Positions 12,311-25,900 of a stretch of DNA of 64,000 nt are shown here, piece by piece. The notes beneath the pieces are model-generated. The model was not told where the DNA came from. It saw only the letters and a list, made by a program, of their open reading frames with translations, and ran no database searches. This stretch comes from Leptidea sinapis (taxonomy: Eukaryota; Arthropoda; Insecta; Lepidoptera; Pieridae). Location: contig NC_066275.1 in assembly GCF_905404315.1 (NCBI RefSeq), forward strand, positions 4,402,001-4,466,000, read 5' to 3'. Every line of letters starts with the position of its first letter. Within the stretch, counting starts at the first letter, position 1. The position numbers and the translations under genes were made by a program.

Positions 12311-13806
12311 TATCTAGATATGATTGCGGATTATTTCCATGAAGTAATCATTTTATTTTTCTTATCTTGATCATCTTAATCTTAGCCCATAAACCTTCCC
12401 CCCTCCCCCACCCCCCTTACTAAACCGCTCCGACTCGAAGCCCCGTCCATTTCATCTGTTCGGCTGACCCCATTAATCGCAGTTCATGATCGTGTAGAAT
12501 CTGTACTGTTCGGTTTTTATTTTTTTGTTTATACACTTTGCTGAATTTTAATTTCTCAATTCTGGTTATTTCATCTTCTGTCATAGTATATTCTACACTA
12601 CTGGTATAGTGTATTATAACCTCGCAGTTTTTTATTTATAGTTCTAAAGATACTTATACTATTTACGATATTTATATTAGTTCATTAATCGATTCTATCT
12701 TAATTCTTAGAGCAAACTGCCAAACTTTTTTTGGGCACCATCCAATGGACATGATGACAGTACTAAAGAATAAAAAGTAATAGGAATTTAAAAAAAGACC
12801 CACTTTTGATGTGAGTATTGAGATTATTAAATATATTATTACGTTTTTTCATTGATTTTTGAAGCGTGACGTCATATTCGGCCATCTTGACACCTACAAA
12901 CCTTACGGGCTTTGGCGCGTTCCAAAGTATATAATTTATACTTTAAATTGCTTTTCAAATTATTTTACTGCTGTCACCGATATAATAGAGGAGAAATACA
13001 AAATCTGGGATGATACCTATAACTTACAAAGGATTTTCCTTGTAATCCTTTTGAGCGCTCTATATTACTGCTATTGTTTTCGTAATTATAATTATGGGTA
13101 TATGTTGGTATGTACCTATCAGAATTTTTTGGACAGATTTAAATTAATAGGAACTACTCTGTCTTTAATCTATATCCAGAGTGGTGCCTCTGTTAAATTT
13201 AATGTTGTAAATGTAAATTTAATGTATGCATATTTATAATACAACCAAAAGTATGAAAAAATCTGAAAGTAAATTTTAATTTTCTCAATATCTTCGCTAC
13301 TTAAAAACTATTTTAATTACACCTTATTTTAATCTAATATCTTAGTAGTTTACTGGAGCTTTGTCTTTATTATATAATTTTAACTCACGTAACATTTCAA
13401 AGACACGAAGCTAAAAATCAATTAAAAGACGTAAATGAACACTTAGTGAACCCAGTATTGAGTTGCTATCATGGTATAATATGGGATAAGTCATACGGTG
13501 TGACATGGTGAACAGGAAAATGTGGTAGAGATTCTACCGCCCACACTCCGGTCAAGAAATCTGTTTTTCAAAAGAACTAGATATATTTAGAAATGGACAA
13601 GTGTTCATTGACTGCTAAATGAAACATAATTACACAAACATTATCATTACAGTTCTCTGTGTTCAGGAGTCAGTTTGATTCACATCACTACGTCGACATA
13701 ACGTGTTTACGCGCTCTTAGATCTACGTAAATTATAAAACATAATAATAAAATAAAATCTGTAGCAGTGCTAAGTTCTGTGATAACATTTTTCTGGTGTT
13801 ACCGTG

Positions 13807-13950
13807 ATGGAGAACTCGAAGGAATCGAAAGAGACGAAAGTCTCTTTGGATGTAAATGATGTAGAAATGGTTTTCGGCACAGCTACGTCTCCCAAATTTC
13901 CCCACAAACCAGACATCGTGATTGAGAATGAGAAGAATCATAAGGATGAA
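13807..13950 (+). CDS. Ninjurin exon 1
   Basis: 48 codons ending KNHKDE, then donor GTAAGT; phase 0 end. The 5' UTR probably begins near an initiator-like GTCAGT at about 13670. No convincing TATA box was seen. Confidence 0.9.
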
Positions 13951-16900
13951 GTAAGTAACTCATTCAATTAATATTTGATAGTCATTCTGAGGATATTTAA
14001 TATTTTAAACAAAAATAAAATACTTATTTTTACTTGTTCTATGGGTGCGTTATATAAATAAAAGTCATTTCTTAATTAAAATATTCATTTACATTTATGA
14101 GAAATTTATTATTGTTGTCCAATTTTTACTGGTTTGGTCCCTTTGAAATCTGAAACAAGGATAATATAAATATCATCTCGTTTTGGGAGTGAAATGAATC
14201 CTGTTAATTTTTTGCCATAATATTTGATAAAAATGATTTATAATTTAAATCATTTAAAAGTATTTTATCCTAAATGGTGAATCAGTGAGGACTGCGTTGT
14301 TGATAAGCCACGAACTCGTACCACCCGTCCCGGCTACCTACAGAATCACACACCTGTACCAAACAGTAGTTTAAATATAATCAGCAATAACGCCGAGAGG
14401 CTCACTGTCTTACGAAGGCCATTCGGGGCCAAATATTGAGTCAGAGATCATTGAACCTTGATTATTTCATACACTCGACGTATATTGCGAAACCTTAGCT
14501 CATATATTAACAGCCAAAGCGAATATATTATATTGATTTTTATTTTGAATTTTAAACATTAATGTAGAGAGAGTCTACATATTTTTTTCTGGTTACAAGT
14601 CATTATAGGTATAAATTGTCTCGGAGATACAGATATTCGCAGCATGATAAACACTTACAGTTATTGACATGGCTATTATTTTATATAAACCATCAAAAAC
14701 CAGAAAAATGTACTTGGTCATAACAACATCTTGGTCAGCGGTACTTACCAGTGCGAGGCTCCTTTTTACCAGATGCCGGCTAAATTATTCGTCCCACAAC
14801 AGCGCCTACTTCTGCCGTGAAGCAGTAATGTGTAAGCATTACTGTGTTTCGGTCTGAAGGGTGCCGTAGCTAGGGAAATTACTGGGCAAATGAGACTTGA
14901 CCACGTAAGTCTCAAGGTGACGAGCGCAGTTGTAGTGCCGCTCAGAATTTTTGGATTTTTCAATAATCCTGATCGGCACTGCATTGTAATGGGCAGGGCG
15001 TATCAATTACCATCAGCTGACGTCCTGCTCGTCTCGTCCCTTATTTTTATAAAAAAAATACAATTGAAAACTAAAATGTACCTTCATTAACAACTTAAAA
15101 GAGTTACTTGCCGCTTCTTCTGATCAAAGCTCACCTTTTTCAAACTGCTGGAATACGCCGACATTTATAATTATGATGGTCGATGTCTTAATTTATCTCA
15201 AGTAGATAGATTTCATTAATTATATCCCGTTGAATGATTTTATCTGTGACACTAGCGGGATTTGAATCTAGAATCCATTGCCATATCCATCCTAGCTCGC
15301 AACACTTGGACACAGTAGTTTTGGTTGTCGGAAATATTTCTGAGTAAAGTTATAATAGTGTTATTCACCCACTGTACGTTCGTTAATCAACATAAATTGA
15401 TAACTAATGAGACGCGCAAGCAATGTAATAGCGATAAAACATATTATAAAGATGTTTCCTCTGTCTTGAAATAATACTATTATAGCATAAATGTTTTCTT
15501 AAAAATATTTAAATTGCGCAATACAATTTGTTTTAAAAGCATATAATTTGCCCAATCAACAGACTTACTAACTTGACTTGCCTAATAGTAAGCATAACGA
15601 GCATATATATTTTTTTAATATTTTACGAATGCGGTGTATCTCCTCAAATCGGCCATCAAACCCTAACAGTTGGATAATTGACATCACTTAGTCACTGTGG
15701 CGTTATAATATAGGGACGACCCCTATAGCCCAGTGGTTAGTGACCCTGCCTACTGAGCTAGAGGTTCGAATCCCGGTAGGTGCAATCATTTATATGATGA
15801 ATATTGATGTTTGTTTCCCAGTCATGGGTGTTTAAATGTATTTATGTATGTTTAAGTTAAGGCTATGCCTAGTTTCGGGCAAGATAAATTGTGTAAGAGT
15901 GTCAATATAAAAAAAATATAGTTCCTCAGTTGTTAGTGTTAAGTTCAAGTATACAATTATTCATACCACATTTACTAAAGTTAGAGTCTACTATGGATCT
16001 ATGTGACATGTTTTTTTTAATGTTAAGTTCTATAATCACATTTAATCTCAATAGCTGGGTGTTGGCCGTAAGATACACAATATATATGTAAGCTCGTGCT
16101 TAAGAACGTGCGGCAGAAGTGAAAACTTCATTGGTAATCGCGATTAATATATATACTGTTTTTTATGAATATATAAATAATTCAAAACACAAAGAATTAT
16201 TTCGTTAAATATGGAGCATATGTTGTTATAATAAAATTGTTTCACATCTCTTATTGCGATTCAATTGACAACCTAAAATGAACTGCTTTGCTATTTCGTA
16301 CCACGACGTGATTAGAGCTATCTAATTTAGGTTGACGTCAAATCAACTGATTAAATCGCAATGATGTCAATTGAATGTCAAAAATGATATCAACTGAATC
16401 GTAAACTGATTTAGTTCGTTCATTCATTCGTACCATGAGGTAATATTTCAACTCAAACTGGATAGCTTATGTGTCAAAGTTAGCGATTCGAAAAAAGTTC
16501 CTACTTCTTTAGAGGAAAGTGAATCGTGTTGTTACTAACTTTTAAAAAATAGTGAAAACATACAGAAAAGGAAAATTTTATTGATTAAAGATGAGATGAG
16601 AATACTTTATCGGACTTTTTTGTAAAACATAATACTGAAAATAAATACCAAAAATGAAAATACTAAAGACGAGGCATTAAGGGTCCGGACTATAGCCTGT
16701 CCGCAAGAACGAATTAAAAAAAATGTGTGGTCCTGTTAACTCAAACATCAATGGAGGTGCGTTCCTAACTCGTAATTTTTACGAAAACACCTAAGCAAAC
16801 ATTTAATTTGTAATTCAAAGAACTATACTATTATTTAATAATTACAAAAAAAGGCTGAACTGCATCGGAATCGCAACGCTTATTAAAAGTTGATGGTAGG

Positions 16901-19900
16901 CCCTCCGAATGGTCAAACTGGGCGTTAAAAAATTGTCTCATAGAAAAATATGTCCATACAAATCAAATATTGGAAATAAAAATAATTATGGATCCGAAAT
17001 TGAAATAAAAACTATCCTTTCTCTCAAGTTGGACTAAACTGCACTCCATGAAGTAATTAATCCCCATTAAAATCCGTTCATTAGTTTAGGAGTTCCCTAA
17101 AACAAATATCAGGACACTGGATATATATATTAAATTAAGATAGTAAATAAAATTGTCTATTATGTAGTATTACTAGTAGAATAAATAGGAAAATAGCCAG
17201 GAATCAAAGTAATTATTTATTAAATTCTACATACATCAAATGATTTTTTTTCGTTTCGTATTCTACAAAGGATACAATGGGTTAGTGATAACTAAAATAA
17301 GAAATAACAACACAAAACTAACTTAAAGACTCATTTTTACTCCATTACAGTGTTAGAGCGCTTTCACGCTACGTCCGAGTCCGATCCGTACCCGTGAAAA
17401 TAAGGTCTAGAAATCTCGGGCCGAATTCGGATATTGCTGACGCACTTGTCCGATCTCTGAACCAATTCCAAGCAAATTTAGGGGCCACTTTTTGGTTTAC
17501 GTCATTTTACCGGAACCACACCATTCACGAGCATTCACGTCGGTGATCATGAATCCTGTCAATGATATTGTAGGTACGAAGTTGCAGAAGAAGTAAATAA
17601 TTCTGGGTGCACCCTCTCTTGGTGGACCGACGTTTAAAAGGATCTTTTTACAATCACCACGCAGTGTTACGTCAATACGACAGGTAATTTTATAATTACC
17701 TACTACCGAATCGCTGTTTCCACTTTCGATTTTATTTTACATCACATACAAGATTTTGCGACAAGACATAAATTTAGATAATGTATACCGCCACAAAAAA
17801 TGCTTGCAGTCACATTAAGCTAAGTGAAACTCGGTTCTAAATCAGAAAATATTTATTATTGTTTACTTATAAGTACTTTTGAAGATAGATCAACACTACA
17901 CATTCCTGTAATTCGGATCGGACGCAGTGCGCAAGCGTGCATACAAATAATACTAATACTATGCTACTTCGGTTCGTTAATAATCTTTTCCGGAACGGAG
18001 ATTAACGGTTGACGGAAAGAAATTGGATGACGGAAGCCGGATCTAGTGCATGAACTACCATAGAGATAATTCTACGACTACTCAGGACCGTGTTTTTACG
18101 GGTACGGATCGGACTCTGATCGGACGTAGTGTGAAAGCGCTCTTATAATATTCACGCGTCCGAATTTTAATGTCAATAGCTAGTCTGCGAGCAGCTGGTA
18201 AGTCCTTGCATTGTTTTAAAAGGAGTTCTCCCACGAAAATAGGTATTTTATCACCACAAATGCTGATGCGAACTGAGTTAAGGTGAACCATTTGATTACC
18301 TGAATTGTACCTCTTGGCGTTAGATATAAATGCGTCACAGTGACGTTCGTCATGAGTTCAGTTCAGGGCCTATTGGATGTGGGGTTGAGTTTTGCAAATC
18401 AACGACACAAAGATATATCACTAAGGACCGAATTATATGCATTTGCATATTCAATCCATCCTTAGCGCTAATTGCATATTTTCCTTAAAACCTAGATAAG
18501 GTATTTTCGGCGCATTCGGCAGCCACACGTTTGTTTTGTTTTAGTATGATAATAAAATGATAGTTTTATTAATGGGACGGCAAAACTTTTGTCAGAAAAT
18601 ATAAGTGCTAAAATAGCACCCAAGTTCAAATTCTGCCTAGTTACCTCAGTAGATGTGGAGCGACTACTTTTGCCTTAAAAAATTTTGAATCGCAGACACA
18701 ATCTTACTGAAAATTTGGAATAATACTTCATTTTATTTGTTTACAAAAATATTAAATAATGTTTCACGTAATGGTCTATCAATGGATAGTTGTACAAATT
18801 GAATGCTGATTTTGAAATAAAAGAAGTGAAACTAACTTTATTCTGTCTCTTTACATGCATTTTTGAAGTATTTTTCATGCATATTTGAAGCTTTTTATGT
18901 TGCGTATAATCCGGTCTGTACATATAACTGTCCAATATGAGCATAGCGTTGTGTTTTGTGTTTTTGTTGTATGCATTAGATAGACTTCTAAGTTCCAAGA
19001 AATTTTTCAGTTTGGCCAAGTTTCACTTTCTGTGCTTTGAGTTCATTGATGAGAATCAATAAATTTAGAAGAATTTGTAGAATGATCAAGAATTTTTCTT
19101 AATCTAACTTTGTTCGATGCAAACGTCCGTTATATCAGTAAACCATTGTTTTAATGTTACCGTAATACTTTAGCTTTTACTTTTTCCTGAATTTCAACTA
19201 AGATTGTAGATATAATACTATCCCACTTTGAATCATTTACTTAATTAAATTGTCTCCTATTGATAAATTTAAGATTCTCTCTCCTCATCTAAATTTTTAA
19301 TAAAATCACATCCATTGTTCAAATTAAGTGAAAAAGATGAGGAGTTATCCAGTGATATTTTGCCCAGGGGCTTACCAAGGGTCAGTGCTTGAGCCGCAAG
19401 CACTTGAATAATGTTCAGTCTGTGTTCCAACCCTAAAAAGTGTATTGTGATTTTTGGTCCTAAAATTTATGCACGACTCCATCTCAATCCATTCGCATCT
19501 GTTACATAGAACTTACCCTCTAACGGCCGTTTTCAATAACCTATCTAACCTTAGTTTAACTTACTAGAGGTAGATAAATCTATCCTTTTACGCTTACTTA
19601 CATTTCAATAACCTATCGACAAATAGCGTTGGGCTATATAATATAATAATAATAATATTGACACACTTTTTTACACAAATTATCTTGCCCCAAATTAGAC
19701 ATATATAGCCTGTGTTATGGGTTGCAAGACAACGATATATTTAATACTTACTACTTACTTAAACATACATAAATACATATAAATATCCATGACTCTGAAA
19801 CAAACATCCATATTTATCATATAAATGCTTGCACTTACCAGGATTCGAACCCGGGACCTCTAGCTTAGTAGATAGGATCGCTAACCATATTGGACATAAT

Positions 19901-22900
19901 GATGGATAGATAAGATCTTGTAATTAAATGGTGATAGCAATTTGTGAGGAACTAGAGATACATTATTGAAAACGGCCGCAAGCAAGTCAGGCTGACTTAC
20001 AGCTTTCTTTCATCCCGGGCAGGTAATTTTTTCATTAAGATAGCTATGTAGCAGTAAACAAACTATCGAAACTGAACTGGAAAGACAGTGTAGGCGGCGG
20101 TGTTCACATAACATCAGGTAACCCTCGTTTGTCCCTCACTTCAATAACAAATCTGGTTATGCGTACCATGGTTCTAAATCAAGTTTTAGTCTGTTCCAAA
20201 ACTTGTCCATTTGAAGCGATTTACGCCAGCATAACAGACTAGGTTGGTAGTTAAGTATTCACGTCTACTGTGCGGTTAATCTTTTTGAAAATAACGCTGG
20301 ATCCAAGCTATTTTGAGCCGGTATTGCTAGCCGAATTTGTTCACAGGTGCGTTACCACATGATGTCTTGATTCACCATAAGAGCGGTGAATAAACGAACA
20401 TATGAAGGCGAAAATTTAAATAGCATTAGTACAGTGGAGATAGATGATAGAACTAACGTCAGTATGAATAATAATTAAAAAAAGCGCATTAAAAAGAAAT
20501 ATATTCATACTGAGTTTTCCAAACTATCAACGATAATAAAAGAAATGTTGAATAGATATAGGTCCAAAAGTGATAGATTCTTCAGACGCTCCAGTAAATT
20601 AAGAAATTCTCCGAACCTATAGACTTTCACGTCTGCTGTCTCCATCCAAAATTTTGTAATAAATGTGAAGACTTAATATAATAACTTACACGTTAACATC
20701 AACAATATAGGTGATCGAAGCTATTTTTAGTGTTTCTTCATAACAATCTGAAGAAAGGATAGTTATGAATAATTAATAAATTAATGAAATATTTCCAGCT
20801 CTGCGGAGTGGCGTGCGCGGTCTGAGAAAGCGAATATCTTGCGAGAAATCCGCGATAAAAACTCAATATTTATGTTCTCATCAAGACGTATCGCGCTATT
20901 GTGTTTTTGTTTTCAATTGTTTGTGACTTACAATGTATTTGAATTGCCGCGGTAGGAAGTGGATGTCTGTACTCTGTATCCCCTCCAGGTCAAGTAAACT
21001 CTAAGATTGTGTATGTAGGAAGTCGTGGTAGGTGTACACATCTAACAATAAATAATGTGAAGGTACCGAACCAAGTACCAAATTGGAACATACGGTTTAT
21101 TGAAGATTGTAAATCTAAACATATTGTTATGTATAAAGGCACAAAAGGCATTTATTTTCTCAAATTGATTCCTTTAGGATTCTTTTTGATGTCATTTCTA
21201 ATATACTAGACAATACCACCGCTTCGGAAACAAATGACAGAGAAGAAGCGGCGCAAGAAACACAGAAATCTTTTTTGCGCTATTTTTAATCAAAAATACA
21301 ATATTGTACTGTCAATGCTATTGCTATAAAATAATCATAATTTCGTCCCAGGCTGCCAGATCACTTAGATATTCAGCTGTGGAGTATTAGAATTTACGAC
21401 AGAGCCATTTTTTATTGTAAAAGTGTTTTTATTGTAAAAAATTTACCCTTAAATCTATTATGTATCTTATGAAGCTTATATAGGTATTTACTTCTGTCAG
21501 TGGGGTTCTCAGGTTTTCTAAGATACAGGAAATATTCTTGTATTTTTTAGCGTAATGGCGGTAAAACCTTAGATCCTAAGTTAAACTCACTCTGTTCTCT
21601 AACATTGAACTATCTATGGCATCAATATGTTAATTTGCTGTGACTCAAGCAGACAAAGTGGTGCCTGCGGGTAAGTTCTTATCCAATATTATCTATTCGA
21701 GTGAAAACTAGAACAGGTTTAAGACTATAATAAGCTGCTAAAGAAAAAGTCAATATAGTGTTGCAGTGGATTCCCGGTCATATTCAACTTTCATGTAACG
21801 AGTAGGTTGATAGTTTAGCCATAGAAGCTTGTGATGATGGAATAATCTTTTCATTCTAAAATGTTAAAAACATTCGAGACCTATATAATAAAATATGGAA
21901 TTAGTACTTTGATGAAATATACTAAACCAAAAATATTTGGTTTAAAGCAATACAACCCAGTATAGCTCATATTTGGTTCGAAAATATTAATATGACAATG
22001 ACATTGTTACTGCTTTGAGACTTCGATCCGGACATATTCCACTCAATAACTTTGCGTATCTTATGTGTAAAGTTACCTCACCTTTATGTGTAGAATGTTG
22101 TAGATTTAAGGATGCATACAATATAAAATGTGTTTTTTTGCTATTTGTAACATTATGAGGGTGGCATTTTCACTCTGTGATCAAACCTTGTATAAATAAA
22201 TAAAGATTAAAAAAACGTATGGACATACCAATTATTACTCTTATCTTGGGGACATAATCTATTGCATCAGTTTTTATTTAAACGGCTCGAAATTTTGTCA
22301 CTAACAGCTGTTAGTTTTATTTAATGTGCCCCGTTTATTTAATTTTGAGTAATTCTTCAGTTATTATACTTATGTTTATGACTTTGTCTCGGGTCGGCTG
22401 CAGTATACGTCTTCCCACGCCACACAGTCTTGATAAGGTCAGTCATCTTTTAGTCAGTTACTCATTGTTCTTAATGATGATATCATTAATATTTTTCAAA
22501 TGGCTAAGTGCCGAACACATATTGGGTTCGATTGTCGCTGGAGTTTGGTAAAAATATTTTTTTTTCTGGTGACCGCAACGCAAATGATGCTCGTATGGTG
22601 TTCCTTCACCTTGTGAATTTAGTTCAGTTGTAGCAAAATTTTTAATAAGAGAATTTTAGTGTAAAAAATGCAACTTTTATTGTTTCATATTTGGACCACG
22701 TCCTTAATAGCAACGATGACTCCAAGTGCATGGTACGTTGGTAGATATATAACAAATTACGTCAAATATATTAAAATACATACCTACTTTAGGTATCTAG
22801 ATCTTTTACATTTCAAATTATAAAAGTCTAACGTATCAATTTTTTTCTTTATTTGTTATCTTAGATATTTCTCGATGTTTTTTTTTCGTTGTCAAATATT

Positions 22901-25900
22901 TCAATAGAATCTAATCTGTCTGTCACTAATATATTATAATTATTCCCGCGACTTCGTGCGCGTGCAATAGTTACTTTGGGCAGCATTTTTTATTTTTTTA
23001 ATATACTCACTTTGCAAATAATACACTACAAACTGCTGTCATTAATACATTTTTAAAAACTAACAACTATAGAGCTTTCATCCCCCTTTTTCACCCCCAC
23101 ACATGTCTAAATTAAAAAAAGCTAGAACAAATATTTATTTATTTCTTATAATCTAAATACAAATTTTCATGGTGTTATCTTCGATAGTGACGAACTTTCA
23201 TACAAAACGTCCACTCTCTATTTTGACCCCGACAAGCCTTTTATTCGCGATAAAAGGTAGCCTATGTCCTTTCCCAAGCTCTTGTCTATCTCTGTATTAT
23301 ATTTCATCAAAATCGGTTCAGTGGTTTAGGCGTGAAAGCGTAACAAACAAACATACATTCACATTTATTATATTAGTAGGGATAAATTGGAGCGGTGCAG
23401 TCTCTACACACTCACAGTACAATTTCGAAACTATTTAGTTCAAAGAAAATTGCATTATGTTTATCGTAACAAAAATAGCACGTTAGTCAATTAATAATCT
23501 ATAATCGCTGTTCTTTCGTCACGAAACTAATATATTATGTTGTATTGAGAACAAGACATTTGTCACGAAATTAAAGTACACGCCGGATACACGTGCAACT
23601 GATGCAGTAGCCTCGGATATTGTCAATTTTCCAGTTTTTTCTTCATAAAGCAGAAGTTAGATCAAGGATCATTTTTAATTTAATGAAAATATTTTCAGTT
23701 TATTCTATTGTTATCCAATTATTATAAAAAAAAATCTCACCCTTTCAGCAATTTTTATTTCTATTTGGCCATGCTACACTTATGGACAAATTAAGCGGAA
23801 CGCAAAAAATAAATATGATTTTTCTTGTTGTAATTATTAGTGCGTACTGCGGCCGTTGTTTTTGAATACCTTCGAGATGTGTATATCAATTTTATGAGGT
23901 GGCCAGCACGCTCGCTTGACTTAAGCCCCATAGAACATGTAGAACATGTCTGGGACAAGCTTGGTATATAAATTAGGAAAAGAAATCCTGCCGCTGCTAA
24001 TTTAAGAGAACTTAAAATCGCGTTACAGGAAGAATGGAACGGAATATCTCAATATTTTATTGATAATTTGATTAGGAGTATGCCAGAATAGAAGCTAGAG
24101 GAGGCAGTACTAAGTATTTATTATAGCCCACGTTAAGACCTTTCTTAAACTTTATAAAGAAAAAAGTATAAAATAATAATTACCCGCTCAGAATTTTCGG
24201 GGTTTTTCAAGAATCCTGAGCGGTACTGCATTGTAATGGGCAGGGAGTTACAATAACCATCAGCTGAACGTTCTTCTCTTCTTATCCCTTATTTTCATAA
24301 ATGAAAGGCGACCCAAACTCGTTTGTCCCCCTTTTCCATTTAAATTACGAATTTTGTATACAAATAACTTTCTTAGAATATTTTTTATTGACATACCGAT
24401 TGTCAACAGTAGAGATAACAATTTAGGCTTCGCTAATGACTGTGACACTGTTAGCAATACCGACCTTACTATTGTACTTCGTGACACAGTTGTAAACTAG
24501 TTAACCTATCAGTCGTGAGACGAGATCGGCTCGAGTGGTGGTGTTGTGATGGTGCACCGTCATCACCATGACTCAGCGCAGAGATTACAGTATCGTGGAT
24601 ATATTTAACGTAAGTCATAATAATAATAAAGCCTTTATTACAGTTAACAAAACATAAAAATGTACTAACTAACTAATACACATACTATAAAACATTTTAA
24701 TTAGTTAACTTATCTTACATAACTATATTATTAACTTAATTATTTGCAGTAACTTTTAAACAGTCTGTGTCCTCTTTCTGCTAACTGTTTGTCCTTCCAC
24801 AAAGGCCTCCTCCAAGGTCTTCCATTCTTTCCGGTTCCTTGTTATTCTAGTCCATAGTGGTCCGCCTATCTGTTTCAGTTCATTCTCCCATCGTATGAAC
24901 TGTCTTCCTCTATTCCTCTTATCTCCTCTGGGGTACCATTCAGTTATTGCTCTAGTCCATTTTGGTGTTTCATCCCTCATAATGTTGCCTACCCATCTCC
25001 ATTTCAAAGTGCGTGCTCTTATCTCTATGCTTTTGTAACTAACGTAAGTCATAGTTATTACTAAATAACATTTGCCATCCAAACTCAATTTAAACTACCC
25101 TTTACAATATAAATCACGTGACGATAGAGTCTTGACATTTTTACATTATAAGTTCACGATATATGATTGCTTTTTGCTTAAACGCTTGAAACATATCTGT
25201 CGGATAGGAATTAGATCGGCTCCTATCCAGTATTGACTTCCGTACTAGCCACGGACCCTCCTCAATCGACCTTGGTTATTATTTGCTAACTACATATTAA
25301 TTAAAAATATTGCCATATCCTATCTCTAAAGAAACATTCTAAGATTTAAACCAAGTCAGTTACCAAGAGCCAACATTGAATATTTGGGCCTCCTTTTGTA
25401 CTAAATGGGTTGATGATGTAATTTCTCGTATATTTTGATACCTTCTGTAACGCCAACTACTTAAGGTAGCAAGAAATTTGGTGTGTTAGTAAGGTATTTA
25501 TATTTTACATAATAAAATATATTTAATTAACTATTAGTGCACATGTGCAGGTGCGCAGTGCCGTACACCAGCCCAGCGAAACTCTCTAAGAAAAAAGCGA
25601 GTCACTCGATTGTATGAAACGTGCAGTGATTGATAGATGCACAGATGAAGGCTATAATCTTGTAAAAAGCAGAGATGCCGATATCCACTACGTTTTAAGC
25701 AATTATTGTTCGCTTTCAAACTTAGCCGTTAATACGGCTACTCCATCGCAAATCGCCATACTGTAATTACTACTATTTCAAACTTAAGTCTAAACCAAAT
25801 TTCAATTTACCTTAGGCAGTCCCGTCTCTAATTAAATAGTATTTACATCCTCTTAGCCCTAACCGTAGACTATTGTGGGTTTCATCATATCATATACGGT

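Larger units (their letters stand above)
5680..13670. other. Intergenic region between tetraspanin and ninjurin
   Basis: Divergent intergenic DNA. Apart from the repeats listed separately (5868-6172, 8274-8930, 9241-9278, 10078-10310, 10322-10617, 11204-11320, 11750-12310) it is AT-rich sequence with short random frames. I see no supported gene. Confidence 0.6.

Noticed and set aside
12859..13239. 126-codon open frame, plus strand
   Set aside because: Very AT-rich composition (I, Y, F, N), no recognisable domain, no splice context. Lies in intergenic DNA.
24756..25088. 110-codon minus-strand frame as a possible host gene
   Set aside because: Its translation is a LINE C-terminus (EWYPRG, RWENELKQIGG), so it is annotated as mobile-element debris.
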